A stretch of DNA of 64,000 nt from Fumia sp045121595 (GCA_045121595.1 JBGVGI010000027.1:58414-122413), one strand, 5' to 3'. Counted from the stretch's first letter, positions 25,687 through 33,021 are shown. A program made the numbers and translations. The notes: a model not told the origin generated them from the letters alone.

Positions 25687-25720
25687 AAAATACAGCGACG
25701 AAACAACGTCGCTGTATTTT
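25687..25720 (-). terminator. Terminator after the DHHW gene
   Basis: AAAATACAGCGACG and CGTCGCTGTATTTT pair around AAACAA with further A/T flanks. It abuts the DHHW-gene stop codon and separates that unit from the sugar ABC operon. Confidence 0.9.
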
Positions 25721-26815
25721 TTAATATTTAAGTCTGTAAAGGTTGGTATCTGATTGGAAGTTTACAAAGTTATAAAGAATGAGTATATCGTCAAAGCTAT
25801 TGCTTTCAACAAGTTCCGTTAATCCTTTAGGGAGTGAACGTAAATCCACCACGTAAACTTCATCGTAGTTATAAGTTAAAAACGGCACGAAACAGTTTGC
25901 AAAAGAATCCTTTATTACGAGTATCTTTTCTTTTTCGCGTTTTTCACCCGAGCTTAAAACGGTAACTCCGTTGTTTCCGTGCAAAAACGCCGCATACTTA
26001 TCCCGTTCATCAAACTTTGATAAATCAAGATAGTTTTCTTTTTCAGTCCCGTCAACCACAGTTTTTAAAGTCAAGTCAGGATACTTCAAGATGTCAGGTG
26101 TTATAGACGAATTTTTACACTTGTTAAAGTAGGTGCCGTAAAAATTGTTAACATTTGTAAGTTCAAAATCTGTAAAAGGCTCGAGATTTTTTGATTTACA
26201 AAACTCAATGTAACCGATATACGCCCCGTCGGTTGTCCAGTGATGGTCGGTGCGGTAATAGATATAATTCCATTTATTCTGGAAAAGGGGTGTAACAAGG
26301 TCAATAGTATCGGCCGACAGACCTTTATAAATCCTGTCGATAAGTGGCTTTTGCATAACCATCGTTATGCCGTACGGGAGATTTTCAGGATAAATCTCAT
26401 ACGCACTCGGCACTATTGCAAGGGTTACATTTTTATCTTTTGAAAATTCATTGACAAAATTATAATTCTTTTCAAGTTGCTCAGAATTTATCGAATTGAA
26501 TTTTTCAAAAAGCATATTGTCCTTGCCGTAAATAACGCCGTTATTTTCAATCTTCAAAAGCAAAGCTTCCGCCTTTGCTTTAAGATCTATCCAGTTATTC
26601 CTGAGTACAAACTGGTCGTTGATATAGCCCTCATAATTTTGGGTATAGCTGTTGTCCATAAGCGAAGCCCAGGTAATTTTCGGGCGTCCTTTTAAATATC
26701 TGTTTTCAAACTCCGAAAAATTCTCAGTAGGTTTTATAAAATCCGCCACTGTAAATATTCCGATAAACAATGCAAAGAAAACGATTAAAGGAAGATAACA
26801 TCTTTTATTTTTCAT
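25721..26815 (-). CDS. DHHW-family protein (AlgX/AlgJ-like, cell-surface acetylation partner)
   Basis: The 364-residue protein has an N-terminal signal anchor (residues 6-25), the SEFENRYLKGRPKITW and INDQFVLRNNWI segments of the family, and the name-giving DHHW in YYRTDHHWTTDGAYIGY. A later GNNGVTVLSSGEKREK-to-VIKDSFANCFVPFL region provides the SGNH-like serine (DSFANC). Members transfer acetyl groups to extracytoplasmic glycans together with an MBOAT protein, which is encoded 11 bases upstream. The target polysaccharide is unknown. The pair also occurs in gut Clostridia as a stand-alone two-gene unit. Confidence 0.85.
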   Translation of the reverse strand: MKNKRCYLPLIVFFALFIGIFTVADFIKPTENFSEFENRYLKGRPKITWASLMDNSYTQNYEGYINDQFVLRNNWIDLKAKAEALLLKIENNGVIYGKDNMLFEKFNSINSEQLEKNYNFVNEFSKDKNVTLAIVPSAYEIYPENLPYGITMVMQKPLIDRIYKGLSADTIDLVTPLFQNKWNYIYYRTDHHWTTDGAYIGYIEFCKSKNLEPFTDFELTNVNNFYGTYFNKCKNSSITPDILKYPDLTLKTVVDGTEKENYLDLSKFDERDKYAAFLHGNNGVTVLSSGEKREKEKILVIKDSFANCFVPFLTYNYDEVYVVDLRSLPKGLTELVESNSFDDILILYNFVNFQSDTNLYRLKY

Positions 26816-26826
26816 ACGCCCACCCC

Positions 26827-28206
26827 CTAAAATCTGAAATACAAGAACGGGTTGTACGAAGCATCAACAAGGTACGCTACCGATAAGATAAGCACTATAC
26901 CAAGTAATGCAGTTTTAAGCAAGGGGTATTTTACGATATATTTATCGTAAAGATTTTTGAGAAGCGGTGTTGAGAAAACAACGCAGAGTATGAGAGTAAC
27001 CCCGTAATTTCTGAGGTAATACAAAAAGTCGATACCCTTTGTGAAATCAAACATTCTCACAAAATAAGCACCAAGTGTCGGCAAATCGGTAATCGCAAAC
27101 AAAGTCCAGCTTAAAATAAGCAGAACTATCACATATATTCTTGAAATCACTCTGCTTTTCTCAAGGAATTTAAGCAAAAAGGTCTTTTCGATAACGAGTA
27201 TAACAAAGAAGAAAAGTCCCCAGAAAATGAAGTTGAAGTTTGCCCCGTGCCAGAAACCCGTACAGAACCATACTACAAAAAGGTTAAAGTAAAGCCTTAA
27301 TTTCCCAACTCTGTTTCCGCCAAGCGGGATATAAAGATATTCCTTAAACCAGGAAGATAACGTCATATGCCATCTGCGCCAGAATTCGGTAATACTTTTA
27401 GAAACGTAAGGGTAATTGAAGTTTTGCGGGAAATCAAATCCAAGCATCTTTCCAAGACCTATTGCCATAAGTGAGTAACCCGAGAAATCAAAATAAATCT
27501 GGAACGAAAAAGCAATTACACCAAGCCATGCAAGAGGCGTTGAAACGATACTTAAATCAAGTGACTCAACCTCAGTCCACAAAGCACCAATATTGTTAGC
27601 TATAAGCACCTTACTTCCAAGACCCATAATGAAAAGTCGGATACCGTCTTCTATCTGTGAAAGATTTATTCTGCGGTTTTTAAGCTCGTTTGAAATGTCG
27701 GAATACTTAACGATAGGCCCTGCAATAAGCTGAGGGAAAAGCACCACGAAAGCTCCGAAATTTATAATATTCTTTTCAGCTTCCACCTTACCTCTGTAAA
27801 CGTCTATAGTGTAGCTCATTGTCTGGAAGGTGTAAAAACTGATACCAAGCGGTAAAGTAAGTTCTAAAAGCGGAATGCTCAAATTAAACAGAGCATTTAT
27901 ATTTCCGATAAAGAAATCGGTATATTTAAAGAATAAAAGCATTCCTAAGTTTCCGCATATTGAAAGAATAAGGAACATCTTCTTTAAAGCCTTACTGTCA
28001 GCAAAGCGTTTAATACCCATACCACAACTGTAGTCGAGTATTATCGAAAAGAACATTATAGGTAAATACTTCGGTTCTCCCCAGGCATAAAAAACAAGGC
28101 TTAAAACCATAAGCACAAAGTTTTTAAGCTTTTTAGGAGTTATATAATAAAGCAAAAATGCTATAGGCAAAAACCGAAATAAAAATAAAATACTGCTGAA
28201 TACCAT
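26827..28206 (-). CDS. MBOAT-family membrane acyltransferase (AlgI/DltB-like)
   Basis: The 459-residue protein has about eleven spans and the MBOAT motifs: LPLGISFYTFQTMSYTIDVY, the RRWHMTLSSWFKEYLYIPLGG signature and the catalytic histidine in FCTGFWHGANFNF. It moves an acyl group, usually acetyl, across the membrane to a partner for O-acetylation of a surface polymer. The start at 28206 follows GGAG six bases upstream; an earlier in-frame ATG at 28218 overlaps the ribosome site. Its partner DHHW gene follows directly. Absence of dltA, dltC and dltD makes D-alanylation unlikely. Confidence 0.9.
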   Translation of the reverse strand: MVFSSILFLFRFLPIAFLLYYITPKKLKNFVLMVLSLVFYAWGEPKYLPIMFFSIILDYSCGMGIKRFADSKALKKMFLILSICGNLGMLLFFKYTDFFIGNINALFNLSIPLLELTLPLGISFYTFQTMSYTIDVYRGKVEAEKNIINFGAFVVLFPQLIAGPIVKYSDISNELKNRRINLSQIEDGIRLFIMGLGSKVLIANNIGALWTEVESLDLSIVSTPLAWLGVIAFSFQIYFDFSGYSLMAIGLGKMLGFDFPQNFNYPYVSKSITEFWRRWHMTLSSWFKEYLYIPLGGNRVGKLRLYFNLFVVWFCTGFWHGANFNFIFWGLFFFVILVIEKTFLLKFLEKSRVISRIYVIVLLILSWTLFAITDLPTLGAYFVRMFDFTKGIDFLYYLRNYGVTLILCVVFSTPLLKNLYDKYIVKYPLLKTALLGIVLILSVAYLVDASYNPFLYFRF

Positions 28207-28531
28207 AAAAATCTCCATCTTTTAAACGTATTACCCATATTATACCATATAAAGAGATGAAAATACAAATTTTTTTGCAAAAATAAAAGAAGCGTCCCCA
28301 ACAGCCGCTTCTTTCAGGTCGTATTCATTTTAGTTTAGTCACACCTCCTGCACTAAAATCATACATTATCCGCGTCTTATTAATCAAAATCCCCAACAGT
28401 GACAAGTGTCTTCCGTTGACACTTTAAATCACAAATTCAATAAACAAGATGCGATATTTACTTTTTTAAACAGTCTCACTGACCGTTTCATATATTAAGT
28501 GATTAAAAAATCCATATCTGTTGCATTAGTT
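28207..28531. other. Gene-free stretch downstream of the HAD gene
   Basis: No frame longer than about 20 codons with a plausible ribosome site was found on either strand. It contains a 7-base-pair hairpin (AAGTGTC 28404-28410 with GACACTT 28418-28424) and, at 28286-28314, a hairpin with a T-rich tract on the minus strand. It may be a long 3' untranslated region of the HAD transcript or a small RNA. Confidence 0.4.
28286..28314 (-). terminator. Terminator-like hairpin on the minus strand
   Basis: AAAGAAGCG and CGCTTCTTT pair around an 11-base loop. On the minus strand the hairpin is followed by TTTTATTTTTG, so it could end transcripts coming from the HAD gene about 220 bases upstream. Confidence 0.65.
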
Positions 28532-29188
28532 TTAAAGATTTTTTAAAATCCCTATAACTTCCATAGGTGAAAAGGCTATCCTTTCGGCACCTGCGCCTTT
28601 AAGTTCTTCTTCTCCCCTGAAGCCCCAGGCAGCACCTATGGAATGGATTCCTGAATTTATAGCCGTAATAATATCAACGTCAGAATCCCCCATAAGGAGT
28701 GCTTCTTCCTTTTTAACCGAGAACAAATCAAGGATTTTTAAAACTCCGTCGGGAGCAGGTTTTTTGGGAATATCTTCTCTTTGTCCCATCACAAAATCAA
28801 AAGTTTTTTCAGGGAAAACTGTGTCCACTATAAATTTCGCAAAATTATCCGCTTTGTTTGAAAGCACTGCGGTCTTTATATTGTTTTCTCTGCAAAACTC
28901 TATAAGCTTAATAATCCCGTCGTAGGGTTTAGTTTTATCAAGGCAGTGCACTTTATATCTTTCGGAAAATATCTTATGTACTGTCGATAAAATTTCGGGA
29001 GTTCTTTTATTTTCGGGAGTCATTCTCTCGATAAGCTTGGGGATTCCGTTTCCTACAAAATATTTATAAGCATCAACGTCGTGAGTGGGATATCCCATCT
29101 CTGAAAGGGCAAAGTTACCCGCATCTGCTAAATCTTCGATAGAATTAATTAAAGTGCCGTCTAAATCAAAAATGCAAAGCTTAATCAT
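28532..29188 (-). CDS. HAD-family phosphatase (phosphoglycolate phosphatase-like)
   Basis: The 218-residue protein has the HAD motifs in order: FDLDGTLINS (motif I, nucleophile Asp8), SNKAD (motif II) , KPAPDG with the motif III lysine, and GDSDVDIITA (motif IV). A helical cap between motifs I and II puts it in the C1-capped group with Gph and beta-phosphoglucomutase; phosphatase activity on a small phosphate ester is most likely. The start at 29188 has AGGAGAAA nearby. A TTGACA promoter and hairpin lie upstream (29211-29269). The substrate is not predictable. Confidence 0.8.
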   Translation of the reverse strand: MIKLCIFDLDGTLINSIEDLADAGNFALSEMGYPTHDVDAYKYFVGNGIPKLIERMTPENKRTPEILSTVHKIFSERYKVHCLDKTKPYDGIIKLIEFCRENNIKTAVLSNKADNFAKFIVDTVFPEKTFDFVMGQREDIPKKPAPDGVLKILDLFSVKKEEALLMGDSDVDIITAINSGIHSIGAAWGFRGEEELKGAGAERIAFSPMEVIGILKNL

Positions 29189-29210
29189 TATATTTCTCCT
29201 AAATGTAAAA

Positions 29211-29233
29211 GCGGGATTCATTATGAATCCCGC
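29211..29233 (-). terminator. Hairpin with T tract upstream of the HAD gene
   Basis: GCGGGATTCA and TGAATCCCGC form a 10-base-pair stem with a three-base loop, followed on the minus strand by TTTTAC. It may terminate the upstream RNA unit, or act as the 5' hairpin of the HAD mRNA, since a promoter lies immediately before it. Confidence 0.6.
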
Positions 29234-29240
29234 AATATTT

Positions 29241-29269
29241 AATACACATGAAAATTACGGAAATGTCAA
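29241..29269 (-). promoter_or_regulatory. Possible promoter of the HAD gene
   Basis: On the minus strand TTGACA (29269-29264) and TGTATT (29246-29241) are 17 bases apart, with a TG just upstream of the -10. Transcription would start near the hairpin at 29211-29233. Confidence 0.55.
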
Positions 29270-29275
29270 ACTTTC

Positions 29276-29313
29276 GACGTACTTTTTGCGGAAACCCCAA
29301 ATTTCCATACGTC
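29276..29313 (-). other. Nested hairpin between the structured RNA and the HAD promoter
   Basis: On the minus strand GACGTA pairs with TACGTC and, inside, GGAAA pairs with TTTCC around TTTGGGG. It may be a second domain of the upstream RNA or part of its 3' end. Confidence 0.45.
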
Positions 29314-29334
29314 AAAACAAACAAAACCGAAAAT

Positions 29335-29567
29335 GCGCAAAAGGAGCACTCTCGTTAGAGAGATTTCGACTTATCGCCGAAGTGCATCATCAGTCCTTTT
29401 ATCCGATGACCCTCACATAGCGTTTCTAACCCCCAACTGAAAGAAGCGATATATAAGTGTCAGCTTCAAAAATCGCCAAATCAACACCTACGCCGGTAAA
29501 TTAAAACCTATTAAGTAGCCCTTATATAAAAACTGAGTTTTATATGAGTGCTCCTTAATTTGCGTAT
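29335..29567 (-). ncRNA. Structured noncoding RNA of about 230 nucleotides, class not identified
   Basis: No protein frame fits, but a promoter at 29574-29602 points into this stretch. The ends pair: AAGGAGCACTC (29556-29546) and GAGTGCTCCTT (29351-29341) close an 11-base-pair helix around about 194 nucleotides. Inside are several local helices on the minus strand: ATATAAAA with TTTTATAT, CTAC with GTAG, GAAGC with GCTTC, TTCGGC with GTCGAA (loop GATAA), and CTCTC with GAGAG (loop TAAC). The last competes with or stacks on the closing helix. After the 3' arm comes TTTTGCGC. Length and branching suggest a stand-alone regulatory or housekeeping RNA. I found no RNase P, SRP or tmRNA signature; raiA-type and 6S RNAs are untested candidates. 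Confidence 0.6.
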
Positions 29568-29573
29568 ATGTAT

Positions 29574-29602
29574 AATATAGCACATAAAAAACAATTTGTA
29601 AA
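29574..29602 (-). promoter_or_regulatory. Sigma-A-like promoter of the structured RNA
   Basis: On the minus strand TTTACA (29602-29597) and TATATT (29579-29574) are 17 bases apart, placing the start about 11 bases before the closing helix. Confidence 0.7.
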
Positions 29603-29643
29603 GAAAAATTTGCAAATTTTTTGAATTTTTTTACAAAAAATTT

Positions 29644-29675
29644 GGGAAAAGGCACTTTTTTGAGTATCTTTTCCC
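29644..29675 (-). terminator. Terminator of the small basic protein gene
   Basis: GGGAAAAG and CTTTTCCC pair around a 16-base loop and are followed on the minus strand by AAATTTTTTG. It lies 15 bases downstream of the stop at 29690. Confidence 0.65.
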
Positions 29676-29689
29676 TATTTTTATGATTT

Positions 29690-29869
29690 TTACATCATAT
29701 ATGAGATATTTTCAAAGACGTCAGACATAGTTTTCATAGCCTTGGCAGCTTTTCTTTTCACCTTTTTACCTGATTTTTTCGCCTTTGACTGCATCATCAT
29801 ATACGCCGCAGTTCCAACTGTAATCCCCGTCATAGCACCTTTTACAACGTTTTTTACACCCTTGTTCAC
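29690..29869 (-). CDS. Small basic protein (59 residues, GTG start)
   Basis: A GTG at 29869 preceded by GGAGGTG seven bases away opens a 59-residue frame. An N-terminal glycine-containing hydrophobic segment (GAMTGITVGTAAYMMM) is followed by a lysine-rich region (KAKKSGKKVKRKAAKAMK) and a short C-terminal helix. The layout resembles small YtxH-type membrane-associated proteins. Function is unknown. Longer in-frame starts run into the ribosome site and are less likely. It is a single-gene unit with a terminator after it. Confidence 0.6.
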   Translation of the reverse strand: MNKGVKNVVKGAMTGITVGTAAYMMMQSKAKKSGKKVKRKAAKAMKTMSDVFENISYMM

Positions 29870-29925
29870 CGTCACACCTCCAAAAATAATTAACGGTATA
29901 CACCGCTTTAATATTCTTTCCTTAA

Positions 29926-29943
29926 CGTTGATAAGTATCAACG
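29926..29943. repeat. Perfect inverted repeat upstream of the small basic protein gene
   Basis: CGTTGATA and TATCAACG flank two central bases. On the minus strand the TTGATA inside the repeat could be a -35 box, so a protein bound here would control the small gene. Confidence 0.5.
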
Positions 29944-30067
29944 GGGAAATATGGATTTTCTTTCTACCATTTGCACATCTTAAAGACTTTTACTGCTTGT
30001 GCATTTATGCAAAATAACGAATTTAAAATTTGAGTTAATTTTTCTTAAAGTTTTTTATCGTTAAAAA

Positions 30068-30096
30068 TTGCCAAATGAAAATATTTTTGCTATAAT
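30068..30096 (+). promoter_or_regulatory. Sigma-A-like promoter of the pdxY operon
   Basis: TTGCCA (30068-30073) and a perfect TATAAT (30091-30096) are 17 bases apart. The leader to the pdxY start is about 115 bases long. Confidence 0.8.
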
Positions 30097-30178
30097 ATTA
30101 TTGACATATTTTTAAAAAATTGAAGTTACAAATTCATTTTTTTACAATTTGCAACTGTGTCGCAATAATACTACAATA

Positions 30179-30204
30179 TTTACAGATACTGAGGTTTCTG
30201 TAAA
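30179..30204 (+). promoter_or_regulatory. Leader hairpin just upstream of the pdxY ribosome site
   Basis: TTTACAGA and TCTGTAAA form an 8-base-pair stem with a 10-base loop, ending a base or two before ACGGAGG. It could modulate ribosome access. Confidence 0.45.
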
Positions 30205-30218
30205 ACGGAGGTTTCAAG

Positions 30219-31082
30219 ATGTTAAAAAGACCGCCTCGTGTCGCTGCAATACACGATTTGTCAGGATTTGGAAGATGTTCTTTATCGGTAATTCTTCCCA
30301 CCTTATCTGCTATGAAGGTACAGGTATGCCCTGTTGTCACGGCAGTTTTGTCCACCCACACGGGCGGACTCGGTGAAGTGGTTTTTAAAGACCTTACCGA
30401 TTATTTAAAGCCTACTCTTGACCATTACAAAAACTTAAACCTTGAGTTTGAGTGTATTTACAGCGGATTCTTAGGGTCACTTGAACAAATCGACCACTGT
30501 CTTGAATATTTTTCGGCATTTCCCGAAGCTTTCAAGGTGGTAGATCCCGTTATGGGGGACAACGGCAAAGCATACCGCACCTACACACCCGAAATGTGCA
30601 GTCGTATGTCGGAGCTTGTAAACGTTGCCGATATGATTACTCCTAATCTCACCGAAGCTTGTATTCTGTTAAACGAACCGTACCCGACGGCGCCTTTAAG
30701 ACAATCTGAAATCAAAAGTATTGTCGCAAGGCTCAGTGAACTGGGTCCAAAAATGGTAGCTGTTACGGGAGTGCCTATGGCAGACGGCAAAATGGTTAAC
30801 GTCGGATACGACAAAGCGCGTGGTGAATACTGGAGAGTCGACTGCAGCTACGTTCCCGTTTCATATCCTGGTACAGGTGACATCTTTGCTTCGGTTTTAG
30901 TAGGTTCTATTTTAAACGGCAACAGTTTACCAATGGCTATTGAACGCGCGACAAGGTTTTTGGAAATTGCTATCCGCACCACCTACAGCTACGGAAGTGA
31001 CACAAGATACGGAGTTATGCTCGAATCCTGCCTTTCCTGGCTTACAAACGAGCAGACGTTTGACCGTTACAGAAGATTATAA
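30219..31082 (+). CDS. pdxY: Pyridoxamine/pyridoxal kinase
   Basis: The 287-residue protein belongs to the ribokinase-like pyridoxal kinases: an N-terminal AAIHDLSGFGRCSL motif, the VVDPVMGDNGK block (about 107-117) and the SYPGTGDIFASVL anion-hole motif with the catalytic Asp near residue 215. It phosphorylates pyridoxal, pyridoxine or pyridoxamine to make cofactor PLP or its precursors in the cytosol. The start has CGGAGG. The ECF S component directly downstream suggests vitamin B6 salvage from outside the cell. Confidence 0.9.
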   Translation: MLKRPPRVAAIHDLSGFGRCSLSVILPTLSAMKVQVCPVVTAVLSTHTGGLGEVVFKDLTDYLKPTLDHYKNLNLEFECIYSGFLGSLEQIDHCLEYFSAFPEAFKVVDPVMGDNGKAYRTYTPEMCSRMSELVNVADMITPNLTEACILLNEPYPTAPLRQSEIKSIVARLSELGPKMVAVTGVPMADGKMVNVGYDKARGEYWRVDCSYVPVSYPGTGDIFASVLVGSILNGNSLPMAIERATRFLEIAIRTTYSYGSDTRYGVMLESCLSWLTNEQTFDRYRRL

Positions 31083-31114
31083 GCCTCAGCCAGAAAAGAA
31101 AGGGCTTGAGTAAT

Positions 31115-31945
31115 ATGAAAAACAAAAAATTTACAGTATTTGATATGACCGTAATCGGTCTTATGGCGGCACTTTGCTACGTAGGTACCCTCTTCAGAAT
31201 TGAAATTCCTACTCCGCTTGGCAAAACGATGATACATTTAGGCAACGTTTTCTGCCTTTTGTCAGGTCTTTTATTCGGCGGAATGAAAGGGGCGCTTTCC
31301 TCGGGTATAGGTTCTGCGATTTTCGACCTTTTAAACGGATGGGCAACCAGTGCTCCCTCAACGTTTATAAATAAATTCGTAATGGGTTTCTTAGCAGGTA
31401 AGATTTCAAACTGCAAAGGGAAAAAGCTTATTAAGGCTGCTTCAGAGAACAATAAAAGCGTGGTTCCAAAAGATGATACTCCAAGAAAAGGTATCATTAG
31501 TATGATTGTTGGAGCTATACTTATTGTTTTACAGATTTTGTCTATTATTGGCGGTTCCAAAACAGGCAATGCTTTCCCAACATTCCATGCTCAGAATGGT
31601 GCACAGTTCTTTTACAGTCTTATTTCACTTCTGGCTTTTTTACTGCCCGCTATTTTAGGAATAATTCTCTTTATTTCAGGATACAAAGCAACTGAAATAG
31701 AAGTTTTTGATATTTTAGGTGCTGCCTGCGGTATCTACGCTTACAACGTTTTATATCTTACATACTCCTTCCTCAAAAACATAGTTTTAGGAAGTGCGGT
31801 AGAGACTGCGTGGACGGACGTAATCTTCAAAGCTCCCATTTCATTTTTAAACGGCACTCTTGCTCTTATAGTTTCGGTTATTCTGGTATCCATTTTAAAA
31901 CCGTTACTCACAAAAGCAGGAATTTACAGAAAATTAAGCAAATAA
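31115..31945 (+). CDS. ECF transporter S component, probably for vitamin B6, with an inserted segment
   Basis: The 276-residue membrane protein matches ECF S components at both ends: an N-terminal VIGLMAALCYVGTLFRIEIP, the HLGNVFCLLSGLLFGG segment, and a C-terminal helix pair. S components bind a vitamin and dock on a shared energising module. Position after pdxY makes B6 the likely cargo, which is inference. It is about 80-90 residues longer than usual: residues 101-196 form an insertion with a charged part (KLIKAASENNKSVVPKDDTPRK), two membrane spans and a GYKATEIEVFD end. The ATG at 31115 is preferred over an upstream TTG that would overlap the ribosome site. Confidence 0.75.
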   Translation: MKNKKFTVFDMTVIGLMAALCYVGTLFRIEIPTPLGKTMIHLGNVFCLLSGLLFGGMKGALSSGIGSAIFDLLNGWATSAPSTFINKFVMGFLAGKISNCKGKKLIKAASENNKSVVPKDDTPRKGIISMIVGAILIVLQILSIIGGSKTGNAFPTFHAQNGAQFFYSLISLLAFLLPAILGIILFISGYKATEIEVFDILGAACGIYAYNVLYLTYSFLKNIVLGSAVETAWTDVIFKAPISFLNGTLALIVSVILVSILKPLLTKAGIYRKLSK

Positions 31946-31946
31946 A

Positions 31947-31974
31947 AAATGCGGTGTCTTTTGACACCGCATTT
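31947..31974. terminator. Bidirectional terminator between the B6 operon and the CD1247-like gene
   Basis: AAATGCGGTGTC and GACACCGCATTT pair around TTTT with flanking A and T runs. The stops of the two convergent genes lie on either side. Confidence 0.9.
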
Positions 31975-31985
31975 ATTTTTTAAAA

Positions 31986-32408
31986 TTATTCGCAATCGCA
32001 ATCTTCGCAGTCGCAATCACAGTCACCGATTTCGAGATCGAATTCGAGTGATTCGCCACAAGCGGGGCAAGTCATACCGCCTTCGTCGAGCATATCCTCA
32101 TCAACGCAGAGAACTTCGCCACAAGTGGGGCATGTAACTTCGTACATATCGTCATCAAAGTCATCTTCGTCACAACAATCGCAGTCACAGTCAAAAACTT
32201 CTTCTTCAACTGCGCCGAGATCTTCATCAAGGATATCGATGAGTTCGCACATTTCGTCTGTTTCTTCTTCAAGATCAGCAACGGAAGCAGCGAGGTCGTC
32301 AAGCACGTCGATAATAGCTGTGATAAGACGTGTTTCCTTTTTGTCATCGTCGAGATCCATACCATTAAGCATACCTTTAAGATATGCAACTTTTTCGAGC
32401 AAATCCAT
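31986..32408 (-). CDS. CD1247-type acidic zinc-ribbon protein
   Basis: The 140-residue protein starts with an alpha-helical domain (VAYLKGMLNGMDLD, residues 7-20, with following acidic helices) of the kind called CD1247 N-terminal in Clostridia. A zinc-ribbon follows with CPTC (93-96) and CPAC (114-117). Aspartate- and cysteine-rich runs precede it (CDCDCCDEDD, 74-83) and form the last residues (CDCDCEDCDCE). The net charge is strongly negative. It lies immediately downstream of efp, a frequent clostridial pairing. Function is unestablished; the Cys/Asp tail suggests metal binding. Confidence 0.75.
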   Translation of the reverse strand: MDLLEKVAYLKGMLNGMDLDDDKKETRLITAIIDVLDDLAASVADLEEETDEMCELIDILDEDLGAVEEEVFDCDCDCCDEDDFDDDMYEVTCPTCGEVLCVDEDMLDEGGMTCPACGESLEFDLEIGDCDCDCEDCDCE

Positions 32409-32457
32409 TATTCATTCCTCCTTGAAAGTAAGTATAGGTTAAAAACGTTTAAATTAA

Positions 32458-33021
32458 TCAGTTGTTAGCTCTGGACATATACTCGCCTGTACGAGTATCA
32501 ACGTTAATCATTTCGCCCTCGTCAATAAAGAGAGGAACTTTGATTTCTGCGCCTGTTTCCAAAGTAGCGGGTTTTGTAGCGTTAGTAGCTGTGTTACCTT
32601 TGAAACCGGGGTCGGTTTTTGTAACCTGCAAAGTAACGAAGTTGGGAGCTTCAACACCGAATACGTTACCTTTGTAGGAAAGTACTTTAACTACCATATT
32701 TTCTTTTACGAATTTGAAGCTGTCATCAAGGTTTTTGCCGTCGATAGCTTCCTGTTCGTAAGTTTCGCTGTCCATGAAGTAATAAAGGTTCTCGTCATTG
32801 TAAAGGTATTCCATCTCTCTGCGTTCTACGAATGCAGGAGGGAATTTTTCTGTGGGGTTGAAAGTTCTTTCAGTAACCGCACCTGTTACAACGTTTCTGA
32901 TTTTAGTACGAACGAAAGCCGCACCTTTACCGGGTTTTACATGCTGGAATTCTACAATCTGCATTACTTCCCCGTCCATATCAAAAGTTAAACCGTTTTT
33001 AAATTCGCCTGCTGATATCAT
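32458..33021 (-). CDS. efp: Elongation factor P
   Basis: The 187-residue protein shows the three beta-barrel layout of EF-P. The modified loop is VKPGKGAAFVRTK with Lys32 at the tip, the middle contains TEKFPPAFVERREMEYLY, and the C-terminal DTRTGEYMSRA motif is intact. EF-P relieves ribosomes stalled on polyproline. The start at 33021 follows GGAGG. It has its own promoter with a palindrome near the transcription start. The CD1247-like gene is 49 bases downstream. Confidence 0.95.
   Translation of the reverse strand: MISAGEFKNGLTFDMDGEVMQIVEFQHVKPGKGAAFVRTKIRNVVTGAVTERTFNPTEKFPPAFVERREMEYLYNDENLYYFMDSETYEQEAIDGKNLDDSFKFVKENMVVKVLSYKGNVFGVEAPNFVTLQVTKTDPGFKGNTATNATKPATLETGAEIKVPLFIDEGEMINVDTRTGEYMSRANN

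Noticed and set aside
28370..28490. Minus-strand 20- and 13-codon frames (starting MKRSVRL and MYDFSAG)
   Set aside because: No ribosome site, very short, interrupted by stops in all neighbouring frames; no recognised family.
29335..29567. Assignment of the structured RNA as RNase P RNA, SRP RNA or tmRNA
   Set aside because: The conserved core segments of these RNAs (for example the GAGGAAAGTCC core of RNase P, the SRP GGAAGG loop region, or a tmRNA acceptor end with tag frame) were not found.
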